Shown: one piece after another, positions 1-6,456 of the stretch
How the letters are laid out: the number at the start of each line of letters is the position of its first letter
How positions within the stretch are numbered: position 1 is the first letter of the stretch
Origin: an uncultured Lachnospiraceae bacterium
Lineage (GTDB): Bacteria > Bacillota > Clostridia > Lachnospirales > Lachnospiraceae
NCBI GenBank assembly: GCA_905236925.1
Contig: CAJOQS010000080.1
Location: 1-6,466 of the forward strand
DNA: 6,466 bases
Direction of reading: 5' to 3'
Position numbers and translations under genes: made by a program
Notes under the pieces: generated by a model
What the model was told of the DNA's origin: nothing
The model's input: only the letters and a program-made list of their open reading frames with translations
Databases searched by the model: none

Positions 1-2
1 AG

Positions 3-65
3 CTCGTATACAACAACGTAAGACTTGGCTGCGAGATTTCCAAGCAGATCTGCGCACTCAGATAA
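3..65 (+). CDS. C-terminal end of an unidentified upstream gene (partial)
   Basis: One of the three forward frames is open from the window edge to a TAA at 63-65 and encodes 20 residues, beginning LVYNNVRLG and ending QICALR. Its codons (AAC, GTA, CTT-GGC, GAG-ATT, AAG-CAG-ATC) match the usage of the genes that follow. Another forward frame is also open here, but it reads through codons such as CAA and CGA that the neighbours use little, and it runs on inside metF, so I prefer this one. The stop lies 39 bases before the preferred metF start with no visible terminator between, so the gene probably belongs to the same transcript. The fragment is too short for me to name a family. Confidence is moderate that it is coding; its function is unknown. 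Confidence 0.45.
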   Translation, partial: LVYNNVRLGCEISKQICALR

Positions 66-91
66 TTTTATATTCATATCAGGGATATGGG

Positions 92-97
92 AAAGGA
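92..97 (+). promoter_or_regulatory. Ribosome binding site that favours the GTG start of metF
   Basis: AAAGGA lies 7 bases before a GTG at 105, which is ideal spacing for a Shine-Dalgarno site. The ATG at 87 in the same frame has only AGGG ending 2 bases upstream, which is too close to work well. The site therefore argues for initiation at 105. Confidence 0.6.
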
Positions 98-104
98 ATT
101 CTTT

Positions 105-977
105 GTGAAGATCGCCGACATTTTAAAAGAAAAAATGACCTTCTCCTTTGAGATCTTTCCGCCGAAGGAGGAAAAGCCCCTCGGACCTCTTCAGGAGGTT
201 CTTGGCAAGCTTCAGGGTTTTAATCCTGATTTTATCAGCTGTACCTACGGTGCAGGCGGTACAAACAGGGGCAGAAGCCTTGAGATCTGCGACTCCATCC
301 TTAAAATGGGAATGCAGTGCCTTACCAATTTCACCTGCATTGGCAACGACAGGGCAAGTATTTTAAAATTCATCGGAGAGTACAGGGATATAGGTATTGA
401 GAATATCATGGCTCTTCGCGGCGATTTCCCTCCCGGATCCGACAGGACAAACGGTGATTTCGAGCACTCGGATGCCCTTATCGCTTTTCTGAAGGAGAAT
501 TTCCACAATATTTCGCTCGGCTGCGCATGCTATCCCGAGATGCATATACAGTGCGGTTCTCTTGAGCAGGATATCGCTCATCTTAAAATCAAGCAGAACA
601 ACGGCGCGGAATTCGCGATCTCACAGCTTTGCTTTGATGTCGATGAGTTCTCGAGATGGCTTGTAAAGGCGCGCAAGGCCGGTATAACCATGCCGATAAT
701 CGCAGGCATTATGCCTGTTCTTTCTGCTGAGGGCTGCAAGAGGATGACTCTTTCAAACGGCTGCTCGATACCCAAGGAGCTTGCGAGGATACTCGGCAAA
801 TACGGCGAGAATCTGGAGGATTTCAAGAAGGCTGGTAAGGAATATACCGTTAACCTGCTTTACAGATACATTAATGCCGGCTTTAACGGAATGCATATCT
901 TTACACTCAACAAATACGATGATGTTGCAGATATCGTTAAAATGTCCGGTATACGTCTTGAAACGAAGAGATCATGA
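105..977 (+). CDS. metF: Methylenetetrahydrofolate reductase MetF
   Basis: This cytosolic flavoenzyme reduces 5,10-methylene-THF to 5-methyl-THF, the methyl donor for methionine synthesis. The 290-residue protein covers the full-length MTHFR TIM barrel. Numbered from the GTG start, visible signatures are SFEIFPPK (14-21, with the Glu that acts as general acid in E. coli MetF), CTYGAGG (46-52), ALRGD (103-107, with the Asp near FAD), CYPE (142-145), AISQLCFD (171-178, with the substrate-contacting Gln), IIAGIMPV (198-205) and HIFTLNK (264-270). There is no C-terminal regulatory domain, as in other bacterial MetF. I chose GTG at 105 over the in-frame ATG at 87 (which would give 296 residues) because of its ribosome binding site and because it gives the family-like N-terminus MKIADILKEK. 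The 3' end overlaps the cyclo-ligase gene by four bases. The usual His in the segment before TCIG appears to be Asn here (TNFTCIG, 74-80). No metV-like partner gene is in view. Family assignment is very sure; the start is less so. Confidence 0.95.
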   Translation: MKIADILKEKMTFSFEIFPPKEEKPLGPLQEVLGKLQGFNPDFISCTYGAGGTNRGRSLEICDSILKMGMQCLTNFTCIGNDRASILKFIGEYRDIGIENIMALRGDFPPGSDRTNGDFEHSDALIAFLKENFHNISLGCACYPEMHIQCGSLEQDIAHLKIKQNNGAEFAISQLCFDVDEFSRWLVKARKAGITMPIIAGIMPVLSAEGCKRMTLSNGCSIPKELARILGKYGENLEDFKKAGKEYTVNLLYRYINAGFNGMHIFTLNKYDDVADIVKMSGIRLETKRS

Positions 978-1534
978 GCAAAAAGGATTTAAGAACAAGG
1001 ATCAGCGGGCTTAGAAATACGCTTTCCGAAAAGGAGATCACGCTTTTTACCGAGGAGATACTCGATAAGGTCGTTAAATCTCCGGAATACATCAATGCGA
1101 CAGAGATTTTTGTCTATGTGAATTATAAGCAGGAGGTTCCGACGCTCCCTCTTATAAGACATGCCCTCGAAAAGGGGAAAAAGGTTGCTGTTCCTCGTGT
1201 CGAGGGTGAAAGGATCGACTTTTACTACATCAGGGAAGTCGAGGACCTTGAGCCCGGCTATATGGGAATATGGGAGCCGGTCATCGCGAATGTTGCCGAA
1301 TCGGCAAACGCTCTTATGATCATGCCCGCGCTTGCCTTTGACCATGATTTTTACAGGCTCGGATACGGCGGAGGCTATTACGACCGTTATATCAACGAGC
1401 ATCCCGAGAGCCACTTCATCAAGATGGGGCTTGCATATAATTTTCAGTATATGAAGCATGAAAACATTGAGACGGAATGGTACGACAGACAGGTCGATAT
1501 CATCGTGACGCCTGAAAAACTCTACAGAAGGTAA
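974..1534 (+). CDS. 5-formyltetrahydrofolate cyclo-ligase (MTHFS, YgfA/Fau family)
   Basis: The enzyme uses ATP to convert 5-formyl-THF, a storage and dead-end folate, to 5,10-methenyl-THF, returning it to the one-carbon pool. The 186-residue length is normal for the family. A basic N-terminal helix (SKKDLRTRI) is followed by VNYKQEVPT (49-57, with Glu54 in the region that contacts folate), KKVAVPRV (69-76), MGIWEP (97-102), and the family's nucleotide-binding loop RLGYGGGYYDR (128-138), preceded by LAFD (120-123). The usual Gly between LAFD and RLGYGGG is replaced (DHDFYRLG), a small departure. The ATG shares an ATGA overlap with the metF stop, a pattern typical of translational coupling; only a weak GAAGAG lies just upstream. 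Pairing with metF fits folate one-carbon metabolism. It ends 4 bases before the phosphatase gene. Confidence 0.95.
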   Translation: MSKKDLRTRISGLRNTLSEKEITLFTEEILDKVVKSPEYINATEIFVYVNYKQEVPTLPLIRHALEKGKKVAVPRVEGERIDFYYIREVEDLEPGYMGIWEPVIANVAESANALMIMPALAFDHDFYRLGYGGGYYDRYINEHPESHFIKMGLAYNFQYMKHENIETEWYDRQVDIIVTPEKLYRR

Positions 1535-1538
1535 AGAA

Positions 1539-2348
1539 ATGGCTGATTTTAACAATGATCTGTCCTTGCTGGACGGCATTTCGCTTTTTGTCCTTGATAT
1601 GGATGGAACATTCTATCTCAGTGAGGATATAATTCCGGGATCGCTTGAGTTTCTAAAGGCAGTAGAGGATTCCGGCAGGAAATGGATGTTCTTTACGAAC
1701 AACTCCTCAAAGGATAAAGCGCTGTATATTGAGAAGCTCTCAAGAATGAACTGTCACATCACTTCGATGGATATTCTTACCTCCGGTGACATCATGACAG
1801 AATTCCTGAAGAAGCACCGCACGGGTAAATCTGTATATGTTCTCGGAACGCCGCCTCTTGTTAAGAGCTTTGAGGATGCAGGCATTGATGTCAGACAGGA
1901 TGTGAATGAAAAGGCGGATATCGTCGTTGTTGCCTTTGACATGACGCTGACTTATGAGAAGCTTGAACACGCATGTACTCTGATACGAAACGGAGCAGAG
2001 TATCTTGCGACCCATCCGGATATCAACTGCCCTGTCAAGGACGGCTTCATACCTGACTGCGGTGCCTTTATCGCGGCAATAAACCTTTCGACCGGAAAAA
2101 CGCCCCGGATACTCGGAAAGCCTTATCCCGAAACACCCGCGATGATCTCCGAGGTCACAGGTATAGCAAAGGACAGAATAGCCTTTGTCGGTGACAGGCT
2201 CTATACGGATGTAGCCTGCGGAGTAAAGAACGGAGCGAAGGGAATACTTGTATTATCCGGAGAGACGGCACTTTCAGACATTGCGTCATCTGATGTTAAG
2301 CCCGACCTGATCTTCGACAGGATTTATGATATCGGGCTGAACCTTTAG
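1539..2348 (+). CDS. HAD-IIA family phosphatase (NagD/AraL-like)
   Basis: This is a predicted cytosolic Mg-dependent phosphatase of HAD subfamily IIA; the substrate cannot be read from the sequence. All four HAD motifs are present in the 269 residues: motif I DMDGT (20-24, nucleophile Asp20 and acid/base Asp22), motif II FFTNNSS (51-57, Thr53), motif III Lys194 in LGKPYPE, and motif IV GDRLYTD (218-224, Asp219 and Asp224). A C2-type cap lies between motifs II and III and contains ATHPDINCP (157-165), close to the ATNPD segment usual in NagD relatives. The ribosome site AGAAGG (1526-1531) sits inside the end of the cyclo-ligase gene with 7 bases to the ATG, so the two genes are probably cotranscribed. 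Relatives hydrolyse sugar phosphates, nucleoside monophosphates or 2-phosphoglycolate, so a repair or clean-up role is possible but is inference only. Confidence 0.92.
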   Translation: MADFNNDLSLLDGISLFVLDMDGTFYLSEDIIPGSLEFLKAVEDSGRKWMFFTNNSSKDKALYIEKLSRMNCHITSMDILTSGDIMTEFLKKHRTGKSVYVLGTPPLVKSFEDAGIDVRQDVNEKADIVVVAFDMTLTYEKLEHACTLIRNGAEYLATHPDINCPVKDGFIPDCGAFIAAINLSTGKTPRILGKPYPETPAMISEVTGIAKDRIAFVGDRLYTDVACGVKNGAKGILVLSGETALSDIASSDVKPDLIFDRIYDIGLNL

Positions 2349-2374
2349 GAATACATATTGCGGAGGAGTCAGAT

Positions 2375-2935
2375 ATGAATAAACCGGCTTTTGTTCCGGC
2401 AAATATCTTCAGACATTTTTCCACGATCACGAGGCACCGCCATGTTGTGATGAAGCACTGCTTCAAAGCGGGCATACCCGTTCAGGGTTTGCTTCATGAT
2501 CTATCAAAATACATGCCTTCCGAGTTTATCTACGGTGTCAGGTATTACAAGGGCAACCGCAGTCCAAACGAAGGAGAACGTGAGGATTACGGGTATTCCA
2601 AAGCCTGGATGCATCATAAGGGAAGGAACAAGCATCATTTTGAGTACTGGACGGATTACAATCTTGAGATCCATAAGGTTGCTCCTGTTAAGATGCCTCT
2701 CAAATATGTGATAGAGATGTTCTGCGACAGGGTCGCTGCCAGCAAGATATATCTTAAGGATACCTATTCACAGACCAAACCCTTCGAGTATTTCGACGGA
2801 GGTCGCCATAAACGCTCGATACACCCCGAGACCAGTGCTTTTCTCGAAAAGCTTCTTGTAATGCTCAGGGATAAGGGAGAGGATTATACATTCGCGTACA
2901 TCAGGAAGTACAGGGCTTCACACAGGGATTATTGA
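2375..2935 (+). CDS. DUF5662 family protein, function unknown
   Basis: I recognise the overall pattern as the DUF5662 family, known mainly from Firmicutes and without an assigned function. The 186-residue protein has no signal peptide or membrane segment. It is rich in His: TRHRHVVMKHC (19-29), LLHDLSKYMPSE (39-50), AWMHHKGRNKHHFEYW (77-92), and later a CDRVAAS segment (117-123) with Asp118. The order His, HD, HH, Asp resembles the metal-binding layout of HD-domain phosphohydrolases, so a metal-dependent hydrolase fold is a reasonable guess, but I cannot confirm it. The C-terminus is basic (RKYRASHRDY). A strong ribosome site GGAGGAG (2362-2368) lies 6 bases before the ATG. It follows the phosphatase gene by 26 bases and precedes the hydratase by 26 bases, with no terminator in either gap, so it is likely part of the same transcript. 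Confidence 0.8.
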   Translation: MNKPAFVPANIFRHFSTITRHRHVVMKHCFKAGIPVQGLLHDLSKYMPSEFIYGVRYYKGNRSPNEGEREDYGYSKAWMHHKGRNKHHFEYWTDYNLEIHKVAPVKMPLKYVIEMFCDRVAASKIYLKDTYSQTKPFEYFDGGRHKRSIHPETSAFLEKLLVMLRDKGEDYTFAYIRKYRASHRDY

Positions 2936-2961
2936 TCATTTGACAGTAAAGGGAAGGACTC

Positions 2962-5247
2962 ATGGAACTTATCAGCAAAGGTGCCTGGCTCTCAGGCGGA
3001 AAACTCTATATCAACGATGAAAAGGGAAAGGCAGACCTCAGGTCCGAGCGTGGTATCGACCCTGAAAGCCGCACTGCAGACGGAAGGATCGTCGGGGCTG
3101 ACTGCACGATAGCATCGCAGATACTCAGCGCTCATAATACTTCCGATAATGAAGCCGAGCTCAGGATAAAATTCGATAAGCTGACTTCGCATGACATCAC
3201 TTATGTCGGGATCATTCAGACCGCTAGAGCAAGCGGGCTGAAGGAATTCCCGATCCCCTATGTTCTGACAAACTGTCATAATTCTCTCTGCGCGGTCGGA
3301 GGAACCATTAACGAGGACGATCATTTCTTCGGACTTTCCTGCGCGGAGAAGTTCGGCGGAATATATGTGCCTCCGCATCTTGCCGTAATACATCAATACG
3401 CAAGAGAGATGCTTGCCTGCTGCGGCAGCATGATACTCGGCTCCGATTCGCACACGAGATACGGTGCGCTTGGTACGATGGCTATAGGTGAAGGCGGCGG
3501 TGAGCTTGCAAAACAGCTTCTCGGAAAGACCTACGATGTTAAGTGCCCCGAGGTTGTTTGCGTTTATCTTGAGGGAACTCCTTCTTACGGTGTAGGTCCC
3601 CAGGACGTTGCACTGGCTCTTATCGCGAATACCTTCGACAACGGTTTCGTTAAGAACAAGGTCATGGAATTCGTCGGACCCGGTGTCGGCGGTCTTTCCG
3701 TTGACTTTAGGATAGGCATTGACGTAATGACTACCGAGACCACCTGCCTGTCATCAATATGGTCTACCGATTCAAAGACAGAAGAATGGTACGAGATCCA
3801 CGGAAGGAGCGGAGATTATAAGGAGCTCAATCCCGGGAGCACAGCATATTATGATTCAGTCATAAGGCTCGATCTTTCCGAGATCAGACCGATGATCGCT
3901 ATGCCTTTCCATCCTTCGAAGGCTTATCCCATCGCGGATGTCAAGGCCGATCTTGACCGCTATATCTCGGAATGTGAGGATCGCGCGAAGGTAAGCTTCG
4001 GAGATAAGATCAGCTATTCACTCAGGGATAATATCATAGATGGCCGTATGTTTGTCGATCAGGGTATCATCGCAGGCTGTGCCGGAGGCGGATTTGAGAA
4101 TATCTGCGCAGCAGCTTCGATCCTCAAGGGTGCCGATACTGGCAACGGAAGGTTCTCGTTAAGCGTATATCCCGCATCACAGCCCGTATATATGGAGCTC
4201 TTAAAGAACGGAAGGGCAGCCGATCTTATCGCGGCCGGTGCCGTTATCAAGACAGCATTCTGCGGTCCCTGCTTCGGTGCGGGAGATACGCCTGCCAATA
4301 ATTCCTTCTCGATCAGGCATTCGACACGAAACTTCCCGAACCGCGAGGGTTCAAAGGTTCAGAACGGTCAGGTCGCATCCGTCGCGCTGATGGACGCAAG
4401 GTCGATCGCAGCAACCGCAGCGAACAAGGGCTTCCTGACTGGCGCAGACGAGCTTGAGGGCATAGATCTTTCTGCACCCAAGTACTTCTTTGACGGTGAG
4501 ATATATAAAAAGCGTGTTCTTGACGCATTCGGAAAACCCGCACCTGAAAAGCCCATTAAGTTCGGTCCGAATATCAAGGACTGGCCCGTGATGGAAGAGC
4601 TTAAGGACGATCTGCTGCTTAAGTGCGTCAGTGAGATCCATGATCCCGTAACAACGACCGACGAGCTTATTCCTTCGGGTGAAACCTCTTCGTTCAGATC
4701 AAATCCTCTGGGACTTGCCGAGTTTACTTTATCCAGAAAGGATCCCGAATATGTAGGTGAAGCCAAAAAGGTAAGGGAACTCGCGAACGGAACTGACAGG
4801 GCTGAGCTCAAGGCTGAGTTTGACGCAGTGCTTAAGGTCCTCGGAGATAACCGGATAGAAGTTAAACCCGGAAGCCTATCCGTCGGCAGCACTATTTACG
4901 CTAACAAGCCCGGAGACGGTTCGGCAAGGGAACAGGCGGCTTCGTGTCAGAAGGTGCTTGGCGCTTGGGCAAATATCGCACATGAATACGCGACCAAGAG
5001 ATACCGCTCCAATCTTATCAACTGGGGCATGCTTCCGTTCCTTTACGATGACGATGACATCAGGAAGGGAGATTATATATTTGTTCCCGGCATCAGGAAG
5101 GCCGTTGAAAATAAGCTCTCAGATATTGAGGCTTATGTTGTGGGCGGTAACAGCGTCAGAAAGGTCGTTTTCTCTCTCGGAAATCTGACCGATGACGAAC
5201 GCCGGATAATCCTTGACGGATGTCTTATAAACTATTATAAACACTGA
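2962..5247 (+). CDS. Aconitase-superfamily hydratase (YbhJ type), probable aconitate hydratase
   Basis: The likely reaction is citrate to isocitrate via cis-aconitate on a [4Fe-4S] cluster in the cytosol. The 761-residue protein resembles E. coli YbhJ more than AcnA or AcnB. Signatures in order: ITYVGIIQTARASG (79-92, with the Gln matching mitochondrial Gln72), LTNCHNSLCAVGG (102-114), LGSDSHTRYGALGTM (159-173, Asp162-Ser163-His164), the first cluster ligand Cys373 in AGCAGG, the other two in FCGPCFGAGD (Cys434, Cys437), the Arg pair TRNFPNRE (Arg456, Arg461), VTTTDELIPSGE with Arg579 following in the swivel domain, and GDGSAREQAA (651-660, catalytic Ser654 and Arg656). At LTNCHNS the canonical Asp-His pair (mitochondrial Asp100-His101) seems to be His106-Asn107, which makes the exact substrate less certain. 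AAAGGG (2948-2953) lies 8 bases before the ATG. icd starts 9 bases after the stop, supporting the aconitase role. The alternative is another hydroxyacid dehydratase of this superfamily. Confidence 0.88.
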   Translation: MELISKGAWLSGGKLYINDEKGKADLRSERGIDPESRTADGRIVGADCTIASQILSAHNTSDNEAELRIKFDKLTSHDITYVGIIQTARASGLKEFPIPYVLTNCHNSLCAVGGTINEDDHFFGLSCAEKFGGIYVPPHLAVIHQYAREMLACCGSMILGSDSHTRYGALGTMAIGEGGGELAKQLLGKTYDVKCPEVVCVYLEGTPSYGVGPQDVALALIANTFDNGFVKNKVMEFVGPGVGGLSVDFRIGIDVMTTETTCLSSIWSTDSKTEEWYEIHGRSGDYKELNPGSTAYYDSVIRLDLSEIRPMIAMPFHPSKAYPIADVKADLDRYISECEDRAKVSFGDKISYSLRDNIIDGRMFVDQGIIAGCAGGGFENICAAASILKGADTGNGRFSLSVYPASQPVYMELLKNGRAADLIAAGAVIKTAFCGPCFGAGDTPANNSFSIRHSTRNFPNREGSKVQNGQVASVALMDARSIAATAANKGFLTGADELEGIDLSAPKYFFDGEIYKKRVLDAFGKPAPEKPIKFGPNIKDWPVMEELKDDLLLKCVSEIHDPVTTTDELIPSGETSSFRSNPLGLAEFTLSRKDPEYVGEAKKVRELANGTDRAELKAEFDAVLKVLGDNRIEVKPGSLSVGSTIYANKPGDGSAREQAASCQKVLGAWANIAHEYATKRYRSNLINWGMLPFLYDDDDIRKGDYIFVPGIRKAVENKLSDIEAYVVGGNSVRKVVFSLGNLTDDERRIILDGCLINYYKH

Positions 5248-5251
5248 GGAG
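5245..5251 (+). promoter_or_regulatory. Ribosome binding site of icd overlapping the hydratase stop codon
   Basis: TGAGGAG contains the TGA stop of the hydratase gene and a GAGGAG Shine-Dalgarno core, ending 5 bases before the icd ATG at 5257. Ribosomes terminating on the hydratase would expose or reload at this site, so translation of the two genes is probably coupled. Confidence 0.6.
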
Positions 5252-5256
5252 CTCTT

Positions 5257-6456
5257 ATGGATAAGATCAGAATGACCACGCCGCTTGTTGAGATGGACGG
5301 AGATGAGATGACCAGAGTCATCTGGCAGATGATCAAGGATGAACTGCTTCTGCCTTTTATCGATCTTAAAACCGAGTATTACGATCTCGGACTTGAGAAC
5401 CGTGACAAAACCGACGACAAGGTTACCGTAGACAGTGCCGATGCCATCAGGAAATACGGCGTCGGTGTAAAGTGCGCAACTATTACGCCCAATGCCGCAA
5501 GAGTCGAGGAATACGGCCTCAAGCAGATGTGGAAAAGTCCCAACGGTACGATCAGAGCAAAGCTTGACGGTACGGTATTCAGGGCTCCGATTCTTGTAAA
5601 GGGCATCGATCCTCATATTTCCCACTGGACGAGTCCGATAACCATAGCGCGTCATGCCTACGGCGATGTTTACAAGGCCAGCGAGATGAAGATCGACAGG
5701 CCCGGTAAAGCTGAGATTGTTTTTACCGACAGCGATGGAAACGAGACCAGAAAGCTCATCCATGAATTCGACGGTCCCGGCGTTGTTCAGGGTATGCACA
5801 ATCTTGATTCGTCGATCGAAAGCTTTGCAAGGAGCTGCTTTAATTACGCGCTTGATACCAGGCAGGACCTCTGGTTTGCCTCAAAGGATACGATTTCGAA
5901 GACTTATGATCACAGATTCAAGGATATATTTGCCGAGATCTACGAAAAGGATTACCGTGATCGCTTTGAAAAAGCAGGGCTTACATACCTCTACACACTG
6001 ATAGATGATGTTGTAGCAAGGGTTATCAGGTCTAACGGCGGATTTATCTGGGCCTGCAAGAATTATGACGGTGATGTTATGAGCGATATGCTTGCGACCG
6101 CGTTCGGTTCTCTCGGTATGATGACCTCCGTTCTTGTTTCACCTGACGGGAAATACGAATACGAGGCAGCTCATGGAACGGTTCAGCGCCATTATTACAA
6201 GTATCTTAAGGGTGAGGAGACCTCGACCAATTCCGTTGCGACGATCTTTGCGTGGACGGGTGCGTTAAGAAAGCGCGGAGAACTCGACGGCATCAGCGAA
6301 CTTGTGTCATTTGCAGACAGACTTGAAAAGGCAGTCATCGATACGATCGAAAGCGGCATAATGACCGGTGATCTTGCTTCGGTTTCCACACTTCCCGGCG
6401 CAAGAAAGGTTGAAACGCTTGAATTCATAAAGGCCATCAGGGAAAGGCTTCAGTAA
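5257..6456 (+). CDS. icd: NADP-dependent isocitrate dehydrogenase, eukaryote-like homodimeric type
   Basis: The enzyme oxidatively decarboxylates isocitrate to 2-oxoglutarate, reducing NADP. The 399-residue protein is close in length and sequence to human IDH1/IDH2 and unlike E. coli Icd. Positions of the isocitrate site match human IDH1: Thr77, Ser94 in KSPNGTIR, Arg100, Arg109, Arg132 in RHAYGD, and Tyr139; Lys210 and Asp250 correspond to human Lys212 and Asp252. Metal ligands Asp273 and Asp277 lie in NYDGDVMSD (human Asp275, Asp279). The cofactor segment AAHGTVQRH (304-312) keeps the Arg-His pair (human Arg314-His315) that binds the 2'-phosphate of NADP, so NADP specificity is predicted. 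The ribosome site overlaps the preceding stop codon. With the hydratase just upstream it forms the citrate-to-2-oxoglutarate branch that supplies glutamate. The gene is complete, ending with TAA 10 bases before the window edge, so whether a terminator or another gene follows cannot be seen. Confidence 0.97.
   Translation: MDKIRMTTPLVEMDGDEMTRVIWQMIKDELLLPFIDLKTEYYDLGLENRDKTDDKVTVDSADAIRKYGVGVKCATITPNAARVEEYGLKQMWKSPNGTIRAKLDGTVFRAPILVKGIDPHISHWTSPITIARHAYGDVYKASEMKIDRPGKAEIVFTDSDGNETRKLIHEFDGPGVVQGMHNLDSSIESFARSCFNYALDTRQDLWFASKDTISKTYDHRFKDIFAEIYEKDYRDRFEKAGLTYLYTLIDDVVARVIRSNGGFIWACKNYDGDVMSDMLATAFGSLGMMTSVLVSPDGKYEYEAAHGTVQRHYYKYLKGEETSTNSVATIFAWTGALRKRGELDGISELVSFADRLEKAVIDTIESGIMTGDLASVSTLPGARKVETLEFIKAIRERLQ

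Noticed and set aside
989..1579. 196-codon open frame on the minus strand across the cyclo-ligase gene
   Set aside because: It lies almost wholly antisense to a gene with clear family motifs, resembles no family I know, and reflects codon bias of the + strand gene.
2349..2374. Possible riboswitch, terminator or promoter between the phosphatase and DUF5662 genes
   Set aside because: The gap is 26 bases and is largely taken up by the ribosome binding site, with no inverted repeat and no -10/-35 pair.
2940..2945. Perfect TTGACA hexamer just before the hydratase gene, a possible -35 box
   Set aside because: A -10 box at normal spacing would fall at about 2963-2968 (TGGAAC), inside the coding sequence and unlike TATAAT. 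Any transcript from it would lack the ribosome site and start codon.
4368..4892. 174-codon minus-strand open frame inside the hydratase gene
   Set aside because: The translation is Ser-rich and low in complexity, as expected from the complement of Glu/Asp/Arg codons, and it is fully contained in a conserved gene.
5119..5799. 226-codon open frame on the minus strand spanning the hydratase-icd junction
   Set aside because: It is antisense to two well-supported genes whose conserved motifs fix the + strand reading, and its translation shows no recognisable domain.
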